Source: Streptomyces sp. ML-6 (GTDB taxonomy: Bacteria > Actinomycetota > Actinomycetes > Streptomycetales > Streptomycetaceae). From it: DNA of 64,000 nucleotides. Below are positions 29,339 through 37,929 of this stretch, piece after piece. The stretch covers positions 1,755,001-1,819,000 of the forward strand of contig NZ_JAOTIK010000001.1 of the NCBI RefSeq assembly GCF_030116705.1. The letters run 5' to 3'. A program made the position numbers and the translations under genes. The stretch's first letter is position 1, and each line of letters begins with the position of its first letter. A model generated the notes under the pieces. The model had not been told where the DNA came from, ran no database searches, and worked only from the letters and a program-made list of their open reading frames with translations.

Positions 29339-29728
29339 CTACTGGCCCTGTTCGTCGCGGCGGCGCTGCCACCGCTGCTCGATGCGGTTCATCACGGTCC
29401 GGCGCTGCCTCGGGTGGTGACGACCGCCACCACCGCTCGCCGGATGCTCGCCCGGCTTGGGCGCCTTGCGCCAGCCGGTGACCGCGAGGACCGCGCAGCC
29501 CAGCATGACGAGGAACCCCACCACGCTGAGCCAGATCAGCTGAGCGACCATTCCGGACATGAGGAGCGCGATACCCACCAGGAAGCCTGCGACCGCCTGA
29601 TAGACCCGTCGCCGGGTGTACGTACGCAGCCCGCTTCCCTCGAGCGCTGTCGCGAACTTGGGATCTTCGGCGTACAGCGCTCGCTCCATTTGCTCGAGCA
29701 TTCGCTGCTCGTGCTCCGAGAGCGGCAC
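29339..29728 (-). CDS. DUF3040 domain membrane protein
   Basis: 129 aa. Begins MPLSEHEQRMLEQMERAL, the hallmark of the DUF3040 family. Two transmembrane helices (~44-62 and ~66-86) and a basic tail follow. AGGAGG precedes the GTG start. The family is restricted to Actinobacteria; function unknown. Nothing distinct is seen in the 293-nt gap downstream of 29728 apart from small GC dyads (for example CCCCCGATCGGGGG near 29930). Confidence 0.88.
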   Translation of the reverse strand: MPLSEHEQRMLEQMERALYAEDPKFATALEGSGLRTYTRRRVYQAVAGFLVGIALLMSGMVAQLIWLSVVGFLVMLGCAVLAVTGWRKAPKPGEHPASGGGGRHHPRQRRTVMNRIEQRWQRRRDEQGQ

Positions 29729-30021
29729 GGAGTCCTCCTCGTCGTCGGCCGCGGGGGGCGGCCGGTATGCGGCCCTTCCAGGATAGGCAGGGATTCGCCC
29801 CCGTGAAACCCGCCTTCTTGCCCATCAGCCAGTCCGGGCCGCCACGACGGCTCGGCTGCTGAGGCGTTGATTCCCCGACCTCCGATCCGTCATGCCGGAT
29901 GGTGTCCCCCGATCATACGGGGCGAAGCCCCCGATCGGGGGGTCCGGGGCGTACTCCGTCTGCCGCTGCGCCGCTGATCAGCCGTACCGCGGCCGCGGGC
30001 GGCCGCCGCACCGGCTCGCGC

Positions 30022-30780
30022 TCAGGCGCGCTTCGTGCCCAGAACGTGCAGCTGCGTCGCGACCGAGTGGAAGGCGGGCAGCTCCGCCGCCGCGGCCTCC
30101 AGCTTGAGCAGGGCCTCCATCGCACCGGGCTCGGTGTCCACCAGGACGCCGGGCACGAGGTCCGCGAAGACCCGCACCCCGTGGACCGCACCGACCTCGA
30201 CGCCGGCCCCGGACACCAGCTCGGTGAGCTGGTCCGCGGTGTAGCGCCGAGGCACCGGGTCCCCCTCGCCCCAGCGGCCCGCCGGGTCGCCGAGCGCCTG
30301 CCGGGCCTCCGTGAAGTGACCGGCGAGCGCCCGTGCCAGGACCGCGCCGCCGAGCCCGGCGGCGAGCAGGCTGAGCGCTCCGGCCGGACGGAGCGCGTCC
30401 ACCGCGTTGCGCACCCCCTCGGCGGGTTCGTCCACGTACTCCAGGACGCCGTGGCACAGCACCGCGTCGTAACCACCGCGCTCGGCCACCTCGAACAGTC
30501 CGTGGATGTCGCCCTGCACACCGCGGACCCGGTCGGCGACCCCGGCCTCGGCCGCCCGGCGCTCCAGCGCGAAGAGCGCGTTGGGGCTGGGGTCGACGAC
30601 GGTGACGCGGTGGCCGAGGCGGGCGACCGGTACCGCGAAGTTTCCGGTGCCGCCGCCGGTGTCCAGGACGTCCAGGGCGTCCCTGCCGGTCGCCTTGACC
30701 CGGAGGTCGAGGGCGTCCTTGAGTACGTCCCAGACCACGGCGGTACGGAGGGAGGCGCGGGGGCGCAGCTGGTCCGACAC
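30022..30780 (-). CDS. class I SAM-dependent methyltransferase
   Basis: 252 aa. Motif I is LDTGGGTGNFAVPVA (~40-54) with the acidic motif II residue in VVDPS and post-I CHGVLEYV. Resembles the UbiE/Methyltransf_11 group, but the substrate cannot be told. GTG start with GAGGAG at 9 nt. It is downstream of, and separated by 256 nt and a terminator from, the HEPN-like gene. Confidence 0.85.
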   Translation of the reverse strand: MSDQLRPRASLRTAVVWDVLKDALDLRVKATGRDALDVLDTGGGTGNFAVPVARLGHRVTVVDPSPNALFALERRAAEAGVADRVRGVQGDIHGLFEVAERGGYDAVLCHGVLEYVDEPAEGVRNAVDALRPAGALSLLAAGLGGAVLARALAGHFTEARQALGDPAGRWGEGDPVPRRYTADQLTELVSGAGVEVGAVHGVRVFADLVPGVLVDTEPGAMEALLKLEAAAAELPAFHSVATQLHVLGTKRA

Positions 30781-30999
30781 GGCAGATGACTCCTCGGCAC
30801 GGTGCCGCCACTGACGGCGGGAGCGTGAACAGTGCAGGTGGTACGAGTGCTGTCCACCCTATTGCCTCGCGCCGCCGGTGCCCTCATCCCGCGTCCGGCC
30901 GCCCCGACACCCCGCACCGGAGCTTCCGCCGCCTCGGTCCTGTCCACTCCCCCCGCCCGGTCCGGACCGACTGCCGCCCCGGGCCGGGGCGGCTGCCAC

Positions 31000-31023
31000 C
31001 CGGGGCGGGGCTCCCCGCCCCGG
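31000..31023 (-). terminator. terminator after HEPN-like gene
   Basis: Stem CCGGGGCGGGG (31000-31010) with CCCCGCCCCGG (31013-31023), 14 nt after the minus-strand stop at 31037. Confidence 0.7.
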
Positions 31024-31036
31024 CCCGGGGCGCCCG

Positions 31037-31564
31037 TCATGCCGTCTCGGGCCGCTCCTTCCGGTACTGCGGGAGCACCGGCTGGAGCACCAGCAGCCGC
31101 TCGACCAGGCGCAGGAACATCGCCGCGTCACGCAGCAGGTCGTCGGCGTCCCGACGGCCGGCGGCGCCCGGGATGCCGGCTTCCGCACGGGCCCTGCGAG
31201 CGGCGCCGGAGGCGAACAGCGCGCTCCACTCGGTCAGCTCCGGGGCTATTTCGGGGAGGACCTCCCAGGCGCTGCGGATGCGCTCCCGGCGTCGCCGGGA
31301 CGTCTCCGGGCGGCCCCGCGCGGCCAGCACGGCGGCCGCGGTCCGCAGCGCGGCGAGGTGGGCGGTGGCGTACCGCTCGTTCGGCACATCGAGAACGGCT
31401 GCCTCGTCGAGGCCGGCGCGGGCCTGGGCGAGCAGATCGAGGGCGGCCGGCGGGGCGGTGGTGCGTCGCAGGACGGGGTGGACATCGCTTGCCGGACCGG
31501 TCGGTGAGGGGGCAGGGCCGTCTGCGCGGCGCCGGGGTGCGGCTGCTGCGGACGAGTGGGCCAT
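31037..31564 (-). CDS. SAV_6107-type HEPN domain protein
   Basis: 175 aa from the ATG at 31564, which has AGGAGG at 8 nt; the 24 extra upstream codons are excluded. A low-complexity N-terminus (~1-40) precedes an all-alpha region (ALDLLAQARAGLDEAAV...NERYATAHLAALRTAAAVLAARG) typical of the actinobacterial SAV_6107 HEPN family. HEPN domains often bind nucleic acid or act as RNases, but the RNase motif RxxxxH is not evident. Function unknown. Confidence 0.75.
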   Translation of the reverse strand: MAHSSAAAAPRRRADGPAPSPTGPASDVHPVLRRTTAPPAALDLLAQARAGLDEAAVLDVPNERYATAHLAALRTAAAVLAARGRPETSRRRRERIRSAWEVLPEIAPELTEWSALFASGAARRARAEAGIPGAAGRRDADDLLRDAAMFLRLVERLLVLQPVLPQYRKERPETA

Positions 31565-31672
31565 GACGAAACCTCCTGTCTCGTACAACGACTCAACGAC
31601 TCCGTGGCCGTATGCATCCATCGTGAGGGGCACCACTGACAGTTCCCGTCACAACGGCGTTGACCTGCTCTT

Positions 31673-31720
31673 TTGCCTCGATCGCAAGTTCGGGCTACCT
31701 TTTTGCACTGACTGGTCAGT
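31673..31720 (+). promoter_or_regulatory. promoter and TetR-type operator of the ABC/YhgE/TetR operon
   Basis: -35 TTGCCT (31673-31678), 17-bp spacer, -10 TACCTT (31696-31701). The predicted start point falls in the dyad ACTGAC-TG-GTCAGT (31707-31720), a 6-2-6 inverted repeat typical of TetR operators. A repressor bound there would block initiation. The tetR gene at 34660 is the last gene of the same operon, so autoregulation is likely (inferred). Confidence 0.65.
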
Positions 31721-31740
31721 TCAAAATCAGGGGAGGGTCA

Positions 31741-32571
31741 GTGGACAGCCCGCACGGGGCAGCCGTCACTGCCGGAAATCTCGGGCTCAAGGGGCCGCGC
31801 GGCTGGGCCTTCCGCGGCGTGGACGTCGAGGCCCGGCCCGGCTCGCTGGTGGCGATCGAGGGCCCCTCCGGCTCCGGCCGCACCTGCCTGCTGCTCGCCC
31901 TCACCGGCCGGATGCGCCCCACCGAGGGTCACGCGGAGATCGGCGGACTGCGTCTGCCGCGCAAGATGGCGGCGGTGCGCCGCGTCTGCGCCCTGGGCCC
32001 GGTGCCCGGCGTCAGCGAGCTCGACCCGGCCTTCACCGTCGCCGAGCACCTGCGCGAGCGGGCCCTGCTCCAGCGCCGCTACGGCGGTTCGCTGCGCGCC
32101 CTGCTGCGCCCGCGCGCCGAGCGGATCGCCACCGCGCAGGAGCGGATCGACACGGCGCTGGCCGCCGCGGGGCTCGACCCGGCCACCCTGCCCAAGGCCG
32201 AGCGGACCTCCGTACGGGATCTGGAGCGGCTGGAGGCGCTGCGGCTCTCCGTCGCACTGGCGCTGATCGGCGGCCCCCGGCTGCTCGCGGTGGACGACAC
32301 CGACCTCAAGCTCTCCGACTCCGAGCGGGCCGAGGCGTGGGAGCTGCTGCGGTCCGTCGCGGCCGGCGGCACGACCGTGCTCGCCGTCTGCAGCCAGGCC
32401 CCCGAGGACGCCCTCACCCTGCGCACCGGCACCGGGAACGACGCGCACGGCAACGGCGCGAAGAGCACGGCCGACGGCACGGACGACCCGCAGAACACGG
32501 CCGGCACGGCCGACGGAACCACGACCGGGAAGGAGACGGCCGATGCGTTCGCCGAAGCTGGCCGCGCTTGA
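31741..32571 (+). CDS. degenerate ABC-type ATP-binding protein
   Basis: 276 aa from the GTG at 31741, preceded by GGGAGG. The ABC fold is recognisable, but the Walker A is GPSGSGRT, with the catalytic Lys replaced by Arg. The signature region reads SVRDLERLEALRL rather than LSGGQ, and after Walker B (RLLAVDD) an Asp replaces the catalytic Glu. The C-terminal ~45 residues are Gly/Thr/Asn-rich. It overlaps the YhgE/Pip gene by 29 nt, so the two probably act together, but ATP turnover may be weak or absent. Confidence 0.8.
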   Translation: MDSPHGAAVTAGNLGLKGPRGWAFRGVDVEARPGSLVAIEGPSGSGRTCLLLALTGRMRPTEGHAEIGGLRLPRKMAAVRRVCALGPVPGVSELDPAFTVAEHLRERALLQRRYGGSLRALLRPRAERIATAQERIDTALAAAGLDPATLPKAERTSVRDLERLEALRLSVALALIGGPRLLAVDDTDLKLSDSERAEAWELLRSVAAGGTTVLAVCSQAPEDALTLRTGTGNDAHGNGAKSTADGTDDPQNTAGTADGTTTGKETADAFAEAGRA

Positions 32572-34630
32572 GCTCAAGCGCTTCGGCAGGGGAAAGCTGC
32601 CGCGCGCCGCACTGGTCGCGCTCCTGCTCCTGCCGCTGCTCTACGGCGCCCTGTACCTGTGGTCCTTCTGGGACCCGTACGGGCGCCTCGACAAAATCCC
32701 CGTCGCGCTGGTCAACGACGACAAGGGCGCCACCGCGGCCGGGAAGCGCATCACGGCCGGTGACGAGATCACCGACAAGCTCCTCGACTCCAAGGTGTTC
32801 GACTGGCACGAGGTGAGTTCCGCCGAGGCCGCCGAGGGCGTCGAGGACGGCACGTACTACCTCTCGCTCACCATGCCCTCGGACTTCAGCGAGCGGATCG
32901 CGTCCAGTTCGGGCGACTCCCCCGAGACCGGCGCGCTCCAGGTGCGCACCAACGACGCCAACAACTACATCGTGGGGCAGATCTCCCGGTCGGTGTTCTC
33001 CGAGGTGCGCACCGCCGCGTCGACCAACGCCTCACGCGATTTCCTCGACCGGATCTTCATCAACTTCTCCGACCTCCACGACGCGACGGAGAAGGCCGCC
33101 AAGGGCGCCGACGACCTCAAGGGCGGCATCGGCAAGGCGAAGAAGGGCTCGCAGGACCTCGCGGACGGGCTGAAGGACGCCAAGGCCGGCAGCGGCCGGC
33201 TGGCCGACGGCATCGGCAAGCTGGACAAGGGCGCGAGCGACCTCGAGACCGGCTCCCGCCAGGTGGCCGAGGGCACCCAGCAGCTCGCCGACAAGGTGAA
33301 CGGGATGGCGGCCGACGCCCGTCCGTTCCTGAAGGACAACGGCAAGTCGATCGGCGACACCGCCCGGCTGGTCGCCGACTCCTCGCAGACCGTGCGGGAC
33401 AACCTCGACCTGCTCGTGAAGGCCGCCCCCACCGCGGCCACCGCCGCCCGCACGGCCTCCGACGACCTGGCCGAGCTCCACCGCACCAGCTGTGCGCAGG
33501 AGCAGGAGGCCGACCCCGCCCTCTGCCCGCCGCTGAAGCGCGCCATGACCGCCGCGGCCGATGTCGCGAAGGTCGCCGACGACGTGAACGTACTGGTCAC
33601 GAACCAGAACGGGGACCTGAAGAAGCTGAGCACCCGGCTGACCACCCTTCAGCGTCAGGCCGAGGACCTGGCCGAGCACGCGCCGCGCCTGGACGAGGAC
33701 CTGGCGTCCGCCGTCAAGAAGGTCAACGCGCTGAACACCGGCGCGCACAAGGTCGCCAAGGGGGCGAACGACCTGCACACCGGCCTCGTCACGGCCAGGA
33801 CCGGTTCCGCCGACCTGGACACCGGGGTGAGCGACCTCAGGAAGGGCGCGGTGAACCTGGACAGCGGGCTGATCCGGCTCGGCGACGGCTCGACCACCCT
33901 CGCCGAGGGGCTCGGCGACGGCGTCGGCAAGATCCCCGACTACGACAAGAAGGACCGCGACGCCCGGACGGGCGTCATGGCCGACCCGGTGCAGCTGGCC
34001 TCCGAGTCGCTGCACGAGGCCCCCAACTACGGCACCGGTTTCGCCCCGTACTTCATCCCGCTCTCCCTGTGGGTCGGCGCGATGGTGGCGTACATGCTGA
34101 TCCAGCCGCTCAACCGGCGGGCGCTCGCCGCCGGGGCCTCCGCCTGGCGGATCGCCTTCGCGGGCTGGCTGCCGGTGGCCGCGATCGGGCTGCTCCAGGT
34201 GGCCGCCCTGATGGCCGTCCTGCACTGGGGGTTGGGGCTGCAGATGACCCGGGCCGCCGGGACTATCGCCTTCCTGGCCCTGGTGACCTGCTGCTTCGCG
34301 GCGATCGTGCAGTGGCTGAACGCCCGGTTCGGTGCCGCGGGGCGGATCCTCGTCCTGGCGGTGCTGATGCTCCAGCTGACCTCGGCCGGCGGCACGTACC
34401 CCGTCCAGACCAGCCCCGGGTTCTTCAACGCGATCCACCCCTACCTGCCGATGAGTTACATCGTCGAGGGGCTGCGCCGGCTGATCACCGGCGGCGGGCT
34501 CGGACCGGTCTGGCAGGGCAGCGCGGTGCTGCTGGCCTTCACGGCCGGGGCGCTCGCCCTGACCGCGGTCGCCGCACGCCGCAAGCAGGTGTGGACCCTG
34601 GACCGCCTCCACCCGGAACTGAGCCTGTGA
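32543..34630 (+). CDS. YhgE/Pip family membrane protein
   Basis: 695 aa. A basic start is followed by a transmembrane helix (~20-42). A large extracytoplasmic domain contains the YhgE signature (PVALVNDDKG) and heptad-like repeats of KGADDLxxGxxxAKxGSxxLADG (~185-260 and again ~400-455). Five to six C-terminal helices (~505-690) form an ABC-2-type permease. The family includes phage-infection protein Pip and transport/secretion (type VII-linked) proteins. Here it is paired with the ABC-like ATPase. Confidence 0.88.
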   Translation: MRSPKLAALELKRFGRGKLPRAALVALLLLPLLYGALYLWSFWDPYGRLDKIPVALVNDDKGATAAGKRITAGDEITDKLLDSKVFDWHEVSSAEAAEGVEDGTYYLSLTMPSDFSERIASSSGDSPETGALQVRTNDANNYIVGQISRSVFSEVRTAASTNASRDFLDRIFINFSDLHDATEKAAKGADDLKGGIGKAKKGSQDLADGLKDAKAGSGRLADGIGKLDKGASDLETGSRQVAEGTQQLADKVNGMAADARPFLKDNGKSIGDTARLVADSSQTVRDNLDLLVKAAPTAATAARTASDDLAELHRTSCAQEQEADPALCPPLKRAMTAAADVAKVADDVNVLVTNQNGDLKKLSTRLTTLQRQAEDLAEHAPRLDEDLASAVKKVNALNTGAHKVAKGANDLHTGLVTARTGSADLDTGVSDLRKGAVNLDSGLIRLGDGSTTLAEGLGDGVGKIPDYDKKDRDARTGVMADPVQLASESLHEAPNYGTGFAPYFIPLSLWVGAMVAYMLIQPLNRRALAAGASAWRIAFAGWLPVAAIGLLQVAALMAVLHWGLGLQMTRAAGTIAFLALVTCCFAAIVQWLNARFGAAGRILVLAVLMLQLTSAGGTYPVQTSPGFFNAIHPYLPMSYIVEGLRRLITGGGLGPVWQGSAVLLAFTAGALALTAVAARRKQVWTLDRLHPELSL

Positions 34631-34659
34631 GCGGGTCGGGACCTGTGAGAATCAGGGGC

Positions 34660-35271
34660 ATGGAAAGCAGCAGCACCACGCGTCGCCGGGCCACCCGGCA
34701 GAAGCTCTACGAGGCGGCCGTGACCCTCATCGCGGAGAAGGGCTTCTCGGCCACCACGGTGGACGAGATCGCCGAGCGCGCCGGGGTCGCCAAGGGCACG
34801 GTCTACTACAACTTCAAGAGCAAGACCGAACTCTTCGAGGAGCTGCTGCGGCACGGCGTCGGGCTGCTCACCGCCTCGCTGCGCTCCGCGGCCGAGGAGA
34901 CCGGGCGGCGCGGCGGCACCCGGGTCGAGGCGCTGGACGCGATGATCCGGGCCGGCCTGGTCTTCATCGACCGGTATCCGGCGTTCACCCAGCTGTACGT
35001 CGCGGAGCTGTGGCGCACCAACCGGGCCTGGCAGGGAACCCTCCTGGTGGTGCGTCAGGAAGCCGTCGCGGTGGTCGAGGGCGTGCTGCGCGAAGGGGTG
35101 GAGAACGGCGAGCTGAGCCGGGAGATCGACATTCCGCTGACGGCCGCCGCGCTGGTCGGCATGGTGCTGGTGGCGGCCCTGGACTGGCAGGCGTTCCAGC
35201 CCGGGCGGTCGATCGACGACGTGCACTCGGCGCTGTCGCTGCTGCTGCACGGGCGGGTCAGCGGGCGCTGA
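34660..35271 (+). CDS. TetR/AcrR family transcriptional regulator
   Basis: 203 aa with the N-terminal TetR helix-turn-helix (res ~10-56: TVDEIAERAGVAKGTVYYNFKSK). AGGGG precedes the ATG. Located 29 nt after the YhgE gene in the same direction, it most likely represses its own operon through the dyad at 31707-31720. The ligand domain gives no hint of the inducer. Confidence 0.93.
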   Translation: MESSSTTRRRATRQKLYEAAVTLIAEKGFSATTVDEIAERAGVAKGTVYYNFKSKTELFEELLRHGVGLLTASLRSAAEETGRRGGTRVEALDAMIRAGLVFIDRYPAFTQLYVAELWRTNRAWQGTLLVVRQEAVAVVEGVLREGVENGELSREIDIPLTAAALVGMVLVAALDWQAFQPGRSIDDVHSALSLLLHGRVSGR

Positions 35272-35352
35272 GCCGCCCGCCCCGACGGGACGGAAGCGCG
35301 CGACGCACGGAACCGCACGGCGGACAGAACCGCACCACGGGCAGGAGCGCAT

Positions 35353-35415
35353 ACGGAAGGCGCCGGTCCGATAAGACCCGGTGTCCCGGGTCCGCGCCGG
35401 ACCGGCGCCTTCCGT
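35353..35415 (+). terminator. two-tier hairpin terminator after tetR
   Basis: Perfect 18-bp outer stem (35353-35370 with 35398-35415) enclosing a second 7-bp hairpin (GACCCGG/CCGGGTC, about 35375-35392). It ends the ABC/YhgE/TetR operon. The rest of the gap to 35687 has no gene; an 8-bp dyad CGTACCTA/TAGGTACG lies at 35594-35601 and 35616-35623. Confidence 0.75.
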
Positions 35416-35674
35416 AACTGCTGGAGAACTTTCCCCGCGGCCCCGTGTCCCCCGTGGCCCCGAGTCCTCCGTCGTGCTCCCCCGTTCCGGAGGGGAGTGC
35501 CGCGACCGTTCCGCCGCCCCGTGCCGGCGGTGCCTGCGCGGCGCCCCTCCCCGTGCCCCCACTCTCCCGCCCGGTGAGGCGGGAGCCCATCCGCGTACCT
35601 ACTCATCTCGCGGTCTAGGTACGGATACTCAGACCTGCGCGCCGAACCCGTCCCGCGCCGTACGCCAACTGGCT

Positions 35675-35680
35675 TACGAT
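35675..35680 (+). promoter_or_regulatory. -10 box of DUF4126 gene
   Basis: TACGAT ends 7 nt before the GTG start at 35688; no SD is present, so a leaderless transcript is expected. Confidence 0.5.
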
Positions 35681-35687
35681 CGCCTCC

Positions 35688-36305
35688 GTGTCCGTACTCC
35701 CTCTGGTGTTCACAAGCGGCTGGGCCAGCGGGATCAACGCCTACGCGGTGGTCCTGCTCCTCGGCATTTTCGGTACGACCGGTCTGAGCGAGGAGGTGCC
35801 CGACGCCCTCCAGCGCACCGACGTCCTGGTGGTGGCCGGTGTGCTCTTCCTCTGCGAGGCGGTGGCGGACAAGGTCCCGTACGTGGACTCGGTCTGGGAC
35901 TCGGTGCACACCGTCATCAGGCCGGTGTCCGGTGCCGTCGTGGCGGCGCTGCTGGCCGGTGACGACGGTTCGCTGCCGGAGCTCGCGGCGGCGGCGATCG
36001 GCGGGTCCACCGCACTGGTGAGCCACCTGGTGAAGGCCGGCACCAGAATGGCGGTCAACTCCTCTCCCGAACCGTTCAGCAACATCGTCGTGAGCATCGT
36101 CGAGGACCTGGGCGTCGCCGGGATCATCACCTTCGCGATATTCCATCCGGTGGCGGCCTCGGTCGTCGCGGGGTCGCTGCTGCTGCTCGGCATCGTGATC
36201 GTGGCCTTCCTGTTCTCCCGGATCCGGCGCTTCCTGCGGCGCAGGAAGCAGCGGCGCGAGGAGCGGCGACTGGCCCGGGCGGGTACCTACCAGCCGCCGG
36301 GCTGA
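35688..36305 (+). CDS. DUF4126 family membrane protein
   Basis: 205 aa with about five hydrophobic helices and the DUF4126 pattern (SGWASGINAYAVVLLLG at the N-terminus, ADKVPYVDSVWDSVHT). A strongly basic C-terminal tail (RIRRFLRRRKQRREERR) is cytoplasmic. Function unknown in all organisms. Likely leaderless GTG start. The next gene starts 31 nt later but has its own -10 box. Confidence 0.85.
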   Translation: MSVLPLVFTSGWASGINAYAVVLLLGIFGTTGLSEEVPDALQRTDVLVVAGVLFLCEAVADKVPYVDSVWDSVHTVIRPVSGAVVAALLAGDDGSLPELAAAAIGGSTALVSHLVKAGTRMAVNSSPEPFSNIVVSIVEDLGVAGIITFAIFHPVAASVVAGSLLLLGIVIVAFLFSRIRRFLRRRKQRREERRLARAGTYQPPG

Positions 36306-36322
36306 CCGTCGGCGGCGGCCGT

Positions 36323-36328
36323 TAAGGT
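36323..36328 (+). promoter_or_regulatory. -10 box of CrtI-like gene
   Basis: TAAGGT, 7 nt before the ATG at 36336, no SD: probable leaderless start. Confidence 0.5.
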
Positions 36329-36335
36329 CACTGAC

Positions 36336-37853
36336 ATGGCACGTATTGCGGTGATCGGCGCCGGGATGGGCGCGATGGCGGCGGCCGCCCGGCTCGCCGT
36401 GGCAGGCCACCGGGTGACGGTGTACGAGCGGTCGGAGACCTTCGGCGGTTCGGTGGGCCGGTACGCCCGGGAGGGCTTCGTCTTCGACACCGGTCCGGCG
36501 CTGCTCCATCTGCCCGCCGTCTACCGCGACCTGTTCGTGAAGACGGGCAAGGAACCGCTGGAGCGGTGCGTGGAGCTGGTCCAGGTCGATCCGGCGAGCC
36601 GGCACCTGTTCGCGGACGGTACGGCGGTGTCGCTGCCGAACGCCTCGCGGGCCGGGGTGGTCTCCGCCCTGGACGCGGCGCTCGGCGGGGGCGCGGGCGC
36701 GGCGTGGGGCGGGTTCCTCGACCGGGCGCGCGATGCCTGGGACCGGTCGCGGCGTCCGTTGCTGGAGGAGCCGTTGCGCCCCGACCGGGAGGTGTTCGGG
36801 CGCGATCCCTATCCGGCGCTCCGGCAGCGCCGGCTGCTGCGCTCCGCCCGGCAGGCGGGCACGGTGGCGGAGGTCGGCGCGTGGGAGCTGGCGGACCCCC
36901 GGCTGGCCTCGCTCCTCGACGGGTACGCCCTGTCGTACGGGCTCGACCCGGTGCGCGCACCGGCGTCGGCGGCCCTGCTGCCGTACATGGAGGAGACGTT
37001 CGGCAGCTGGTACGTCTCCGGCGGCATCCGGGCCCTGGCGCAGGCGGTGCACGAGCGGTGCCTGGCCCGGCGGGTGGAGTTCGTCCTGGGGTGCGAGGTG
37101 ACCCGGGTCGTCGAGAAGGACGGCCGGGCGGCGGGGGTCGAGCTGGCGGACGGGACGGTCGCCGAGGCCGACCACGTGGTGCTGGGCGCCCCGCCCCGTC
37201 CCGGCCTGGTGCCGGGTCAGGAGTCCTGGCAGGACGAGGACGTGACGACCCGGCAGGGTGCGGGCCAGGAGCTGGTGCCGGGCCGGTTCCTGGTGCTGCT
37301 CTCGCTGCGCGGCGCCCGGTCCGCGGACACCGTGCACCGGACGCTGGTGCACCCGGCGGACGGTGCGGCGGAGCGCGAGGCGGTGTTCGGCGGACGGCTC
37401 GCCGAACACCCCACGGTGACGGTGCTGCGCCCGGACGACCCGTCGACCCGCCCCGACGACGACCACGAGGCGGTGACGCTGATGGCGACGGTCGCCCCGC
37501 ACGGCCCGGTGGACTGGACGGACCCCGCAGTGCGCGAGCGGTGCGCCGACTCGCTGATCGGGGCCGCCGCCTCGGCCGTGCCCGGGATACGGGAGCGGCT
37601 GCTGCACGCCGAGGTGCGGACCCCGGCGGAGACGGCGGCGCAGACCGGCGCGGAGGGCGGTTCGGTGCCCGCGCCCGTGCTGGCCGGGGCGGGCGGCGCG
37701 TATCTGCGTCCGGGCAACCGCACCCGGCTGCGGGGGCTCTACGCCGCGGGCGGCTGGTCGCATCCGGGCGGTGGACTCGCCCACGCGGGCATGTCGGGGG
37801 CCCTGGTCGCCGGACTGATCGTGGAGGGGGACGGGTTCCGGGGCTCCCAGTGA
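36336..37853 (+). CDS. phytoene desaturase-like FAD-dependent oxidoreductase
   Basis: 505 aa. N-terminal dinucleotide-binding motif VIGAGMGAMAAAARLAVAGHRV with the downstream acidic residue (VYERSETFGGSVG), then the CrtI/PDS-type catalytic region, and the C-terminal FAD motif LYAAGGWSHPGGGLAHAGMSG. No other carotenoid gene is adjacent, so the substrate is unknown and a carotenoid role should not be assumed. Convergent with the next gene. Confidence 0.85.
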   Translation: MARIAVIGAGMGAMAAAARLAVAGHRVTVYERSETFGGSVGRYAREGFVFDTGPALLHLPAVYRDLFVKTGKEPLERCVELVQVDPASRHLFADGTAVSLPNASRAGVVSALDAALGGGAGAAWGGFLDRARDAWDRSRRPLLEEPLRPDREVFGRDPYPALRQRRLLRSARQAGTVAEVGAWELADPRLASLLDGYALSYGLDPVRAPASAALLPYMEETFGSWYVSGGIRALAQAVHERCLARRVEFVLGCEVTRVVEKDGRAAGVELADGTVAEADHVVLGAPPRPGLVPGQESWQDEDVTTRQGAGQELVPGRFLVLLSLRGARSADTVHRTLVHPADGAAEREAVFGGRLAEHPTVTVLRPDDPSTRPDDDHEAVTLMATVAPHGPVDWTDPAVRERCADSLIGAAASAVPGIRERLLHAEVRTPAETAAQTGAEGGSVPAPVLAGAGGAYLRPGNRTRLRGLYAAGGWSHPGGGLAHAGMSGALVAGLIVEGDGFRGSQ

Positions 37854-37874
37854 GCGCCCGGAGGCCGGCCGGCC

Positions 37875-37902
37875 GGTCCGGGCTCCCCAGGCCGCCCGGA
37901 CC
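37875..37902. terminator. bidirectional terminator
   Basis: GGTCCGGG (37875-37882) pairs with CCCGGACC (37895-37902) between the convergent CrtI-like and Tyr-rich protein genes. Confidence 0.6.
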
Positions 37903-37929
37903 GCGGGGCCGCCCGCCGTCGGCAACGGC

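Noticed and set aside
28034..29806. Long plus-strand ORF beyond the transglutaminase gene
   Set aside because: Overlaps the transglutaminase and DUF3040 genes in wrong frames; poor third-position bias; composition Arg/Gly-rich.
29892..30021. Insertion sequence remnant suggested by GC dyads
   Set aside because: No target duplication, no transposase fragment, and the dyads are short.
35272..35687. A hidden gene in the 416-nt tetR-DUF4126 gap
   Set aside because: All frames show random third positions; hairpins and a promoter explain the space.
36336..37853. Carotenoid biosynthesis cluster
   Set aside because: Only one CrtI-like protein is present; no crtB/crtE/crtY neighbours, so the pathway assignment is not supported.
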